NCBI GenBank assembly: GCA_033439295.1 | Contig: JAVTLE010000005.1 | Location: forward strand, 2,282,501 to 2,346,500 | Direction of reading: 5' to 3' | DNA from: Deuterostichococcus epilithicus | Taxonomy: Eukaryota; Chlorophyta; Trebouxiophyceae; Prasiolales; Stichococcaceae | DNA length: 64,000 nt | In this document: piece after piece, positions 54,133 through 64,000 of the stretch | Numbering within the stretch: the first letter of the stretch is position 1 | Layout of the letters: each line of letters begins with the position of its first letter | Translations under genes and position numbers: made by a program | The notes under the pieces: model-generated | What the model saw: only the letters and a program-made list of their open reading frames with translations | Database searches by the model: none | Told to the model about the DNA's origin: nothing

Positions 54133-54993
54133 TCTGCTGGAGGGCACATCATAACCCCAGCGCATGACTGCAATATTGCATGAATTCGCTGCCAGCTCAC
54201 AGCCGTGATGGCTGGCGCAGCCGCAGACCTCGCAGCTGATGTAGGTCTAGGGAGCGGCATTGCGTCGTGAGGCCGTGGCCCTTAGGTGCCATGGACCTTC
54301 GTGTGGTGCGGCCCGAGTAGCGAGGTACAGACAGCCACCGAAGTGCATAGGTAGTGAGATTGCTTTCTGTTCCCAATTCTGCTGTGTGGTGAAGTGCATA
54401 GGTAGTCGTGATTCAGTATTTAGTAGGGTTCCGTTTCTGAACGGTCGTGTGAACACTTGTTGGTAGATGAACCGCCGCTGCAGCTACCTACATCCACTAG
54501 TGCTAGGTCGCAGTTGAGGGTTCAGCAGCTGAACTGCGAATTTGAGAGTGACAAGGTGGAGGGTTAGAGACAGTAAGAGTCCCATCTGCTGTCATTGGAT
54601 TACCGATCAAAGCGGAATCAAGTCCGACTCAATCCACAGGCGCTTGCCCAATGCATGATGGATACCTCCACATGGCGCGACGGCAGAAACACCATGGCAC
54701 CAAGGCCTGCTGGCTTTGTCAGACCTATACACGAGCCTGAGCAACTGTAGGATTGACTCGCATCTGGCCCGCTGATCGCGCTGAGGCTGTTGTTGCTGCG
54801 CGAAGATATTCTTCTCCAGCCGCCAGGCCAACGCTTGGCGGATGTTCCTGCACATTGAGAATTTGCCATCTAGGATCTGAGAGTCTCGGATAGCATTCCG
54901 ATCTGCGCACTTTGCCCCGGCGAACAGCGCAGGCTTTGACGCCCGTTTCACATACACTTGCTACAGCAGATCAGATCCTCAGACGCCGCCAAG
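54133..54993. other. Intergenic region upstream of the LHC gene
   Basis: 860 nt between the GH5 stop and the LHC start, both on the plus strand. It should carry the GH5 3' UTR and the LHC promoter. No gene is recognised; a 16-nt direct repeat is listed separately. Confidence 0.4.
54340..54406. repeat. 16-nt direct repeat with 51-nt spacing
   Basis: GAAGTGCATAGGTAGT occurs perfectly at 54340-54355 and 54391-54406, about 200 nt after the GH5 stop and 600 nt before the LHC start. A related TAGGT/ACCTA-type sequence occurs nearby at 54485-54510. Confidence 0.85.
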
Positions 54994-57321
54994 ATGACGT
55001 CGGCTCTGCTCAACGCGTCCGCGTTCACCTCGAAGGCAGCCTTTGCCAGCCGGCCAGTCAGCTCGGGCCGTGCGCCCACTGGCCGCGCCGCGCGCAGCCT
55101 GCAGATCCGTGCGTCCGTCGTCGGCGACGGTGAGAGTCTTGTTCAGCCCATGTCATGGTCTGGCGACGGAAGGGGGCTTCGCTGATGGACACTGGCTCGA
55201 TCCCTTGGTGCAAGCACTGACTGAACTGGGTTCGACCGTGTGCGTGCAGGGCCTCTGGGCGACAAATGGTGCGTCAATGGATCCACCGGACATCTATTGC
55301 CGTGTGTGGAGCGGATCAGCGTGAAGGGCAATTGACCGCGGGACAGGCAGCTCTGCGAGCAGCTTTGATCTGCAGCGAGCAACATTGCCGTGTTGGCAGC
55401 GCGAATGCCGCGTCGCACGTTCACGCCTCGCTGATGGGGTTGCGTCCATAACCTCAGCCTGCATCAGCGATGAGGCTATCAGCCCTGGCTGTGATGCTGC
55501 CATCGCCGCTGGCTCAAAACCCAGCAAACCCAGTGCCGCGCTTTATGCAGGTACCCGGGAGCTGAGGTGCCGAAGCACCTGGCGGAGGCTGACCTGCCGG
55601 GCACCTACGGCTTCGACCCGCTGCGCTTGGGCACCAACCCCGAGCAGCTGAAGTGGTGCGTTCCCGGAACTGCCCGCCGGCAGCCTACCTCCGCGACACC
55701 ACTACCCGCCGCAGAGTGCCGAGATGCCCTTGCCTGGGCTCCCTTGTGCTTTGCTGTCACCACGCAGGGTCTCTGCATACCCCAGAACCCCTTTCGGGTT
55801 TGATTGTGCGACCTCTTTTGACGCCAGGTACGCCGAGGCGGAGAAGACCAATGGCCGGTGGGCGATGGCAGCGTGCGCCGGCATCCTGTTCACCGACGCT
55901 GTGGGCCTCCCCAACTGGGTCACCGCCGGCGCTGAGGTGAGAGGGCACCGCCATCGTCCAGCAGTTTTTCATTCGTCTGTCCTGTCGCCACTTCTTGCTG
56001 CTGTTACTGGCGCGCAAGCATCCAACAGTCATCAAACCTCCTGCACAAATTGGTGGCAGCTGTTGCATCGCTCTTCGACCCAAACCAGAATGCGTAGTAC
56101 AACTCTGCTCCATCCGTTCGCAGGCCGACATGATCCTGCCGCTGCCGACGCTCATTGGCATCGAGGTGGTGCTCTTTGCGCTGGTGGAGTACAAGCGGTA
56201 TGAGGGCTTCAAGAAGACCGGCAAGGTGCGCCCATGCTGCTGTTGCATGGCTGCGCATGTGTGGTGTTGCGCTGGAGAGCCCGGCCGACAGTCTGAGGCA
56301 CTGCTCGATGCTCGAGCTGAGAACCGGCGCCGCAGGCCAGCCGCTGCAGTTGTGACCAGGTTCGCTGACCACTGTTCCGAAACCGCGGTTTTGAAGTATA
56401 TGCCCTTTAAACCCATGCAGTCCGGCTTCCTGGGCTCGTTCCCCTTCGACCCTGTCGGCCTGGACAGCCCCGCCAACGCGGAGAAGGAGATCAAGAACGG
56501 CCGTCTGGGTGCGCCATCATCCTGCACATTGCAAAAAAACATTGCACGACAGCAGCGGGTCATGCTGGGGGTCCAATCGCATGCCTCCATTGTACAGGTG
56601 CTGTGATGTCGAACCGTGACATTGAACAGGACAGCATTGCAGAGCCGAGTGACGCGCGATCTGCATGGTCTGTCCAATCGCCAAATCTCCAATCAGGACG
56701 ATGCACAGACCGGACTGAACCGCCGTGGTGCTGGTGCCGATGCAGCCATGCTGGCGTTCGTGGGCTTTGCCTCGGTGTACGCCAACCGGGGGCTGACACC
56801 GCTGCAGGCCCTTAAGGCCCACATCGCCGACCCCGGCCAGCAGAACAGTGCGTTTTCGTCCACTCGACTGCGGCTCGAGTTCTCCCTGGTTTCATTCTGT
56901 GTGCATGACGGTGCTCATTTTCGAGCCTGCAGCCTGTTGCAGACAGCATCTGTGCGGCACAACACAGCTGAGCTGCTTTCCCTGTGCGACTGCAGTCTTC
57001 ACGACCAGCCAGGGCCTCCAGATCACGATCGCCACCATTGCTCTCAGCCTCCTGCCGATCCTTATCGAGGCCCGCCGCTCGCTCGACCCGACCGAGGACG
57101 AGTTCGACCCGGTGCGGTCTCTTCTTTGCCGCTTGTGCCCGTTGCCTCTGGATTTTGAACCTTTTGAACTGCCACAGGGATCTGTAGTTGCCCGGGTTGC
57201 TGGAGTCTCTAGGTAATTCCTGCGCACTCACATGTAGGTATCGCCAAGGTGGCTGCTGTAGCCCATCTGCTTGCGGCAGGCGCTCATTGCTTCTCCATTG
57301 TGTGTGCAGATCCCGTGGTAG
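54994..57321 (+). CDS. Light-harvesting chlorophyll a/b-binding protein, LHCA-like
   Basis: A thylakoid antenna protein with three membrane helices. Exon 1 from ATG 54994 (MTSALLNASAFTSKAAFASR) is a plastid transit peptide ending LQIRASVVGD. The mature protein contains EVPKHLAEADLPGTYGFDPL and RLGTNPEQLKW (55.57-55.65 kb), helix 1 with YAEAEKTNGRWAMAACAGIL (about 55.83-55.89 kb), MILPLPTLIGIEVVLFALVE with YKRYEGFKKTGK (56.13-56.22 kb), GFLGSFPFDPVGLDSPAN and EKEIKNGRL spliced to AMLAFVGFASVYANRG (helix 3), and SQGLQITIATIALSLLPILI. The last intron joins EDEFDP to IPW and TAG at 57319-57321. The chlorophyll-binding ExxNGR motifs in helices 1 and 3 are intact. The FDPLxLG, LKWYAEAEKTNGRW and FTDAVGLPNW patterns resemble photosystem I antenna proteins more than LHCII, but the exact LHCA class is not assigned. 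Confidence 0.92.
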
Positions 57322-57792
57322 ATGGGCAGATGCCGGCAGCGACTGGCGCCTCTGTCAGTCGTTCAGATCAATCTTTCGCAGTTCATTCTGAGAGGGCGCA
57401 GATAGCCCACAATATTGGGATTTGAACGAGTGGCAACAGTGATGGCATTGCATGCCGCGCGCACGGGCAGGCTGGCATACGGCAAATCCAATGCTTTGGC
57501 TGAGCGTCATGTTCTCCTGCCCCTGTTTGTAGAAGTAGTGTGCAATTTCATGCATAGAGCTTTGGATCTCGTTGTTTGCTTGAGACAGGAAATTTCTTCA
57601 ACCACCGAACCACCTTTGAGCACCTCCCTAGGTATTCAGCATCGAAGTCAATCGATGAGCTGCAACCCCAGGGTGCAACTGGCACTCGCTCCCTCAGGTG
57701 TCACATGTCACTACCAGAATCGTTGTGCTACCAAATCAAGGGGCACCAGCTGGTTCTGCCCAGCCCCAGAGCTGAGCCTGCCTGCACCATGC
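57322..57792. other. Convergent 3' intergenic region
   Basis: 470 nt between the LHC stop (plus) and the SRP68 stop (minus). Nothing coding is recognised. Confidence 0.4.
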
Positions 57793-60700
57793 TCAGGACC
57801 AGCCAAACAGGCGGGAGGTGAGGCTGCGCGTTGCCGGCTGCTTCTCGATGCGGTGCTCCAGCGACGGCGGCTGGATGTGCTCCCGAGCGCTGTCTAGAAC
57901 AATGGGGCGCACCGGAATGGCCTGCGGACAACAGCGGCAGCAGCGACTTTGTGAGAACTCCAACTCCCTGTCACACACTCGCAATTTGAACCAGACAATC
58001 GCCAGGCGAAAAGACAGCAGACAAGGGTGCATGTACCCACTCTTACCGATGCTGCTACTGCAGCACTGCCCAGGTTCAGGCACCGTCTGCAGCGCAGCAC
58101 TGCGGCAGTGCTGCAAATGGTCGAGTGGGACGAGCTCGGACTGGGTACCTGCGGCGCGGGGATGAGAGGCGCAATGCGCGCATCCCTGCCGCCGGCGCCG
58201 CCCGCAAAAGACGCCGCCTTTCCCAGGCAGTCCACCATGAAGCCTACTGGCTGCCCGTCCGCTGCCGCTGCCGCCGAGGAAACCGCATCCAGGGACAGGC
58301 CGGCGACTCCGCCTGCCAGGCGCTCCTGCGCAGCTGCGGCGCTGGCGAGCGCTGCGACACGGAAGGCCGCCGCAGAGGCGCGCAGCTGGTGCAGCTCGTC
58401 CAGCGCCGCATCGTCCGGCTTCTCGCACTCCTGGAGGTGTTGGTTACTACAGAACTTCAGAACTTCTGGGGTGCAGGAGCCAGGGGACGGAGCGCCATCG
58501 CGCCGGGTGGCCCTGCGCCTTTGGTGGTCTGGATGCGGCTGCACCTGGCAGCGGCCTCAGTCGACCTTGCAACTGCCGCATGAAGGTCTGCGCTCACAAA
58601 TCGGCAGGCTGACAGCAGCGGTGGGCGACGGTGCTGTGGGGTGGATCACCTGGTGGCGGTCGACGGCGGCCTGGATGTGCTGCAAGGAGCGCTGGAAGAG
58701 GGCCGCCGCCTCAGGGCGCCGCTCCGCCGCCAGCTGCACGTGTGCCACGAAGTAACAGCGCGCCGCCTGGCACCCTGCCGCCTGGCAGCGGTCGCAGGGC
58801 AGCCGTCTCGTCAGGGCCTTTCAGCCAGCCTGGACGCAGCTTGGTGTGTGCCGTCCTCAACGGCACACTCCCGGTGCGGGCTCACCTGCTTCACCGTGTC
58901 AGGGGAGCGGCTTGCAAGGCTCAGCAGTGTATCAAAGCGTGCGTTGGGAGGCCCCACCTGGGCGGCTGTCGCGTCGAGGAGGGCTTCGCCATCGATGCCG
59001 CCCAGCGCCACGGCGACGTCCGCCAGGTCCGCCACCAGCGCCGCCAGCGTGTCATACAGGCGCACCATTTCCTCCGGCCGCCCTGCCCGCTCCTTGTCCT
59101 GCGTTTTGCACAAGCACATACACATCGATACACCTACATGTTCGTACATATAGATACCTGTACATGTTTGGTGGCTTGAGAGGCTGCCGCAGAGATCGAC
59201 AGTTTCAGCTGCGCAGAGAATGTATGGTTCCACTGGCGGTGGCGGTGCACAGACACTTGGAGGCCGCGCCTGTCTCACGCGGAGTCTGTGGTGTGCTATA
59301 CGCTCCACCAAGCGTGAGCCATGCAGTACCACCAATGCAGGCGTCGTTGCCATGGCTCGGCTGCATTGTGGTCTCGACGGGTTTGACGCAGCCACGTCAG
59401 CCTGCACAGGCGGCAGTGGCCCGGGGAGTGTGGCGGGGCAGACCTTGGGCTTGGGGCCGGCGGGCGAGTGCAGCAGCGAGCGCGCGAGCGTGCGCTCGAA
59501 GCGCGCCTGCGCGGCGGCCGCCTGCAGCCGCGCGCGCCGCAGCGCCGTCTCTGTGGCGGCGCCCTGCAGCGCCGTCTCCAGCAACCGCCAGTCGGCCGCC
59601 TTGCCGCCCACGTCTGCACCGTTCAATCCCCCATAAGCCTCAACGCTCGATGCTCTGTGAGGCTCGTGGTATTGCAGACACCAGTTCCAGGCCACTCCCA
59701 TCGCCAGGAGTTACCAATCGCAGCCGCACGAACAACAGCTGGCTACACGCATCAGATGGTTCGCGCATTCAGCATATGCCGACTGCCCACCTGCAGCAAT
59801 GGCCTCCGTGACGGCGGCGCGGGCCGTGCTATACGCATTGGCGAGCTTGTCCAGCGCTGCCAGCTGCTGCTCCATCCGCGGCGCACCGCCACTGCTTCCT
59901 GCTTCCTCCATGTCCATCGCCGTGTCGCCGTCTGCCGGCGCCGCGACCGCTGCTGCAGCCGCCTGGGCGCCGCCGTCGCTGGCCGCTCCGGCATCCAGCT
60001 GCGCGGTCAGCTGCGCGGCGGAGTGCAGCGCGATGCGAGCGGCCTCGGAGGGCAGATCGTAGGAGGTGCCGCGCCAGGCGAAGGAGTCGGTGCCCGCCGA
60101 CGCGGACGCCTGCTGCTCTGCCGCCAGCGCTGCCAGCTTGCCCTGTCGGCGTGCGGGGGTGCGTCAGGTCTTGGTGTTGTCAGGGAAGAAGCAGGAAGGT
60201 TTGGAGGCAGAAGAAATGCTGGATGGTACAGACACTGGTCCATGCGCTTGTGTTCGCAGATCCGGGCCAGCCAGGCAGGTAGTGACATGGGCAGATTGAA
60301 AGTTGTTCGCACAACCAATACTGACACACGCTGTGGTGGACCACTCGATCTTTTAGACGTCTTCCCACTTGTTCTTTTCCGAAGTCACACACGACAGATG
60401 CAGATGTAAAATTAACAATATACAAATTTACATCTACACTCTGAAGCCAGCCAGTGGTGCAGCAGCTGCGCACCCCGAGGAGGTCGCCGCCGCCGGCGGG
60501 CAGGTCGCCGGCGAGCTCGGCGGCGCTCGCGCCGTCTGTGCGGCCCAGCCGGTAGGAGCAGTACCGGATTGCGGGCTCGACCTCCCCCAGCTGTGCACGC
60601 GCTGCCGCCTGTGCCTCGAAGCTGCCTGCCTTGGCCAGCTCGCCCCAGAGCTTCCTGCGCGACAGATAATAAACCCCAAACCCTAGAGGAGAAGAAATGG

Positions 60701-61966
60701 GGGGGGTAGGTGCGCTGCGGCTTGGTCCCCAGCAGGTGCAGGCTGGCAAGAACGACAGGGTGTCAGGCAAGGTGCGCTGTGCCTCAACAACGGCCTGTGC
60801 CAACACAACGCCAGGGTTTGCTGATGTGACCCTGTTGGCGCGGAAGCAGGAGGCGGGCTCACTTGGCGCGCAGCAGCGCGGCCAAGGCGGCCTGCCAGTC
60901 GGCCTCCTTCTCCAGCAGCGCCGAGCCCCGCAGCCACGAGGCGTACGCCTCGGCCTCCAGCCCTGCGGGGCCGACAGTGTGCTGTCAGGCCACATTCTGC
61001 GCACTCTTATGCTGCGTGGGTGTGCATCCTGCTGTTGAACTGAGCGCTTTCCTCCACTGTGCATCGGATGCGCCAAATACCACTGATGGACCAGAGGCCA
61101 TCGGCCAGCCCAGCCCCAGACCTTCAGGAGCTGATGCACGTCCAGCCGGACCATGTGCAGGGGCAGGCTGGCACTGCGCTGGTGCTGGCATGGTGGCACA
61201 CGGGGCCAATCCCCACCTGTGCGCGCATCGGCACGCTCTGCGGCCAGGCGGGCCAGCTCGGCGGCCCAGGCGGCGGCCTTCCAAAGGCGGCGCTGCAGGT
61301 GTGCCCGCTTTGGTGCCTCTGGACCCGCCGCCAGCTGCCCCTTGATCTCCATCGCCATTGCCCAGCCCCGCTCTGCGCTCAGCAGCGGGATCGCCAGGAA
61401 CCTGCGCGCCGCCCGTGCCACGGGGTCTATCGACTGCATAGCTTGACCTTATATTGGGCACTGCAAGTTAGTCTGTGCTTGGTCGATGCGTGGCAGCATT
61501 GGGCACTCAGAGAAGACGCCAGGTTTGAAAATCGCATCAGGCTTGCGGCGAAGCGGCCTGCAGGCGTTTGAGCGCCTGGATAGTTTGGCTGACTCGCAAG
61601 CAACAAAGCCTTGTGCATCTGCCGCGCCTGGCGTCCGTGACCATCGCGGGCTCCATCTTCTTCTTCTGGAAACGCCCCCGACCGTGCAGGAATTTTGTGC
61701 CCTTGTAAAGCCGCCGAAGCCGGCGGGTGCAGTACTGCCTGCAGAGTGCAGGGCTCATCGTGGGTGCTGGGCCTGCGAGACATGATCTGCACCGTTCTGC
61801 CAGATGCACACATGCAGCGTCGGCCTTGCCTGTATCGGCCATAGTCACCATGCCGCAGACCATGCTGAGACTGTGCAGTGCGGATCGTCTGCAGGATGTC
61901 CAGCGACAGCAGCGGCAGCTCTGGCACTGCAGGTGTCTCCTCCTCCATTCCTGCTGCCGATGCCAT
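57793..61966 (-). CDS. SRP68: Signal recognition particle subunit SRP68
   Basis: SRP68 binds SRP RNA together with SRP72 in cytosolic SRP, which targets nascent secretory proteins to the ER. The N-terminus begins MASAAGMEEETPAVPELPLL (ATG 61964-61966) and continues LDILQTIRTAQSQHGLRHGD with YGRYR, then YCTRRLRRLYKGTKFLHGR (about 61.73-61.68 kb). This is the family's RNA-binding Arg-rich segment. Next are ERGWAMAMEIKGQL and RAHLQRRLWKAAAWAAELAR (61.37-61.25 kb), EAYASWLRGSALLEKEADWQ (60.95-60.89 kb) and ARAQLGEVEPAIRYCSYRLG (60.61-60.55 kb). Ala-rich TPR-like helices follow through 58.3 kb. The C-terminus is AIPVRPIVLDSAREHI then PPSLEHRIEKQPATRS and TSRLFGWS, TGA at 57793-57795; the PVRPIVLDSA segment resembles the SRP72-binding tail. 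A dozen or so introns. Confidence 0.9.
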
Positions 61967-62438
61967 GTGTGTACAACAAGGCTTAGACCAGCGCGCGGGC
62001 GATCCGATGCCAAAAACACGCTGTTACCCCCTTCTTGGGACCGGACAGTCACCAGCGTTGGGTTCGCAGCCCGCTGCACAGGCGAAACGCAAACCCTTGC
62101 TTTTTCTCGTCACTCCACGTCGGCAGAGTTCCCAATCTGCTGCAGCCGGCAATGAACGGTTCCGATGCAGTTCTTCCGCAAACGCACAATATTCGAAGTC
62201 ACATTGCTATATTCAGTCATCTGGTATCGCACCGCTGTAACAGATCATCTGGGTCGACATGATGCAGACGACCAGGCTTACAGGAAGCAGTTCACATCAG
62301 ATATCATGCACGGCAAATCACGGCAGAGTCGCTTTGGAGAGTTCGGGCTGCTGCAGCACCTCCTGTCAGCACATCCCCGCTCTCCCTCGGCATAGCAGGG
62401 CGCAGCGGTTGCCGCGGGGGGCAAGGCTCGTCACGCGC
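61967..62438. other. Divergent promoter region
   Basis: About 470 nt between the SRP68 start (minus) and the proposed start of a small plus-strand gene. No gene recognised; 5' exons of the small gene could lie here. Confidence 0.4.
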
Positions 62439-63053
62439 ATGGGCATCAAGGCCATTGAGCACTTCGATGGAGCATTCGAGCTGAAGGACGAGGCCAAATC
62501 GGCACTGACAGAGCTCCTGAGTAGCGAGACCTTCTGCCAACAGGTTGGCGCTATGGTCAAGTCATGCTCTCCTGGGCGAGCCTGTGCGGTGGCGGCAACG
62601 CACTTGCAGGCCCGTACGTGACGATATGCCAGCTTGCAACACTGACGCATGCATCTTCGTTGCAGGTGGCTATTGATACACAGCAGGAGGGGAAGAAGCT
62701 GAAGTACGCCGACATTCTGTTTCAGCCGGTCCCCTGGAGCATACAGACGAAGAAGGTGCGCCTGTGCATTTTGAGAGCTGTCCTGCCTCGGCGGGGCCCA
62801 CTATTCAGAGAAGCTGCAAATGGTACGACCTATGACGCAACGAGGGTCGTCTGGCGGCACCCTGACTACTGTTAACAACCTGGCACAGCATGGGCGACTG
62901 GCTGCAGCATGCTGCCTGCAGGGCATGCCGGCAGAGTACGAGCAATATCTAGAGGACCCCGACTTCACCATCATCAACATCCCGCCCAACTTCATGTTCA
63001 AGGCCAAGATTTTCAAACCGTCGAGGTTGTGTGCCATCTACAGGGCAGCGTGA
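62439..63053 (+). CDS. Small protein of unknown function (about 108 residues)
   Basis: Three exons with good splice sites, all in phase 0, join into one open frame: 62439-62543 (MGIKAIEHFDGAFELKDEAK onward), 62666-62755 (VAIDTQQEGKKLKYADILFQ with PVPWSIQTKK) and 62922-63053 (GMPAEYEQYLEDPDFTIINI with PPNFMFKAKIFKP). The sequence is acidic and aromatic, has no signal peptide or membrane segment, and looks like a compact soluble domain. No family is recognised. The 3' end may differ if a further intron starts at GTTGTG after KPSR, and a 5' exon upstream of 62439 is possible. It is convergent with the IMPACT-like gene. Confidence 0.55.
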
Positions 63054-63253
63054 GCTTCAGGCTGCTTGGGGTTGTTGGGACAAATGTGGTTTGGAACTCA
63101 TAAATTTTTCCCCAAGTACGCTGCTGTTGCTGTTTCAGCTGGTTGCTAGCGTCGAACTTTGCATTGCAACTTGACAAAGCAGCACCCGCTTGTTCAGCTA
63201 ATGAGAAACGTCGATGCATCAATCAAGGGCGGATGTTGATGAAAGATCTAGAA

Positions 63254-64000
63254 TCACTTTTGCTTGCCGGAACGCCCAAAAGGCTTGCAACCACCTCGGT
63301 TGTCGAGCCCGCACTGCTCCAGCAGCACGCGAGCCGCATTGTTAATGGCGGTGAAGCGCTGCGATGAAAAGAACAAAGCGTGACACAAACCTTTGATACA
63401 GCGCCACCGTGATACAGCGCCATCATCACACAAGGTTGAAACAGCAACCAGCTGCCCGTCTGCTTCGACTAACCTGCGGTCCCATCAGAACCCCGCCAAA
63501 CCACCGGCTGACCACAACCACCACATCTCGCACCTGCGCATCACAAATTTTGTCGGTTTGGGGACGCCACTTTGACGCACAGCTGAAGACTCACAAGCTG
63601 AAGCATCGCACTTGGTGGGACGAGGAAAGAGAACAGGAGATGATGGGTGCTGCCAACCGGTAGCAGCGAAGAGTCCTCACGTTCATTATTTCCAGCAGGT
63701 GCAGCAGCCGCCCGCCGGCCGCGCTCTCGCCGTCGTCATCGCAGTCCTGGTCATACAGCTGACGCTCCTTTGACCAGATCCTGTAGGCGCTGATGTTGTG
63801 CGTTGCCTGTGCGCGGCCACGAGTATGCATGTCACGGGCCACAGCATGCCATGCTGCATCCTCCTGCATCCAGTGAGCCTGGGACTGAAATGCAGCGGTT
63901 TGTGAAATTCCTTTGGCACCTTCGCAATCTTGTTGTTTTGCAGCAGCGCTGCCATGACGGCTGCCACATCCTCCCGCGAGCGTATACTCGCCAGGTGCGC
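63254..64000 (-). CDS. IMPACT/YIH1-like protein, C-terminal part (5' end outside the window)
   Basis: IMPACT/YIH1 proteins bind GCN1 and restrain GCN2, the eIF2alpha kinase of amino-acid starvation. On the minus strand the right edge enters SREDVAAVMAALLQNNKIAK with VPKEFHKPLHF. The next exon has AHWMQEDAAWHAVARDMH then ATHNISAYRI and YDQDCDDDGESAAGGRLLHL, which is the UPF0029/IMPACT signature, ending LEIMN at a GTGAGG donor (about 63.68 kb). Further exons are VRDVVVVVSRWFGGVLMGPQ (63.53-63.47 kb) and RFTAINNAARVLLEQCGLDN with a basic tail RGGCKPFGRSGKQK, TGA at 63254-63256. The SRWFGGVLMGP and RFxxINN motifs complete the domain. The N-terminal RWD domain, if present, is beyond the window. 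Confidence 0.9.

Noticed and set aside
58846-59811. 321-codon open frame on the plus strand
   Set aside because: Antisense to Ala-rich SRP68 exons; composition (Arg, Pro, Ala) follows from the GC-rich opposite strand.

Overview
This window is nuclear DNA from a photosynthetic green alga, most likely a Chlorella-like trebouxiophyte. It is GC-rich with short, dense GT-AG introns, and exons are often only 60-200 nt. It encodes plastid proteins (a light-harvesting chlorophyll-binding protein, the ferredoxin:thioredoxin reductase variable chain, a plastid-type acyl carrier protein) next to eukaryotic housekeeping proteins (SRP68, NSE4, an IMPACT homologue, a CDC25 phosphatase, a WDR13-like protein). 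Candidate TGTAA polyadenylation signals, usual for chlorophytes, follow several genes. No operons, CRISPR arrays, rRNA, recognisable tRNA or transposons were seen. Almost every gene is split, so coordinates are gene spans from inferred start to stop, and exons were joined by eye from splice sites and family resemblance.

Layout. 0-7 kb: the last exon of a plus-strand gene at the left edge, a divergent pair of maltose O-acetyltransferase-like paralogues, and NSE4 of the SMC5/6 complex (minus). 7-18.7 kb: a long minus-strand coding block ending in a protein with two AAA+ ATPase domains; its upstream half (15-18.6 kb) is unrecognised and may be the N-terminus of the same protein. 18.7-31.8 kb, plus strand: an ADCK1-type ABC1 kinase, a WDR13-like WD40 protein and a CDC25-type phosphatase with a 133-nt GT microsatellite starting exactly at a splice donor. 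32.7-43.9 kb, minus strand: FTR variable chain, acyl carrier protein, a Tesmin/TSO1-like CXC protein and a two-cupin protein. 44.8-57.3 kb, plus strand: a raffinose synthase/alkaline alpha-galactosidase family protein, a secreted GH5 cellulase and an LHC protein. 57.8-64 kb: SRP68 (minus), a small unknown gene (plus) and the C-terminal part of an IMPACT/YIH1 protein (minus) running off the right edge.

The genes do not form one pathway. Three touch sugar or wall chemistry (acetyltransferase pair, raffinose-synthase family, GH5 cellulase) and three serve the plastid (FTR, ACP, LHC), but each seems to be an independent transcription unit. The points most worth a second look are the long AAA+ protein with its unidentified upstream half, CDC25 in a green alga with Tyr before the catalytic Cys and a microsatellite on a splice site, the ABC1 kinase with KAAQ in place of KxGQ, and the acetyltransferase pair with different intron positions.
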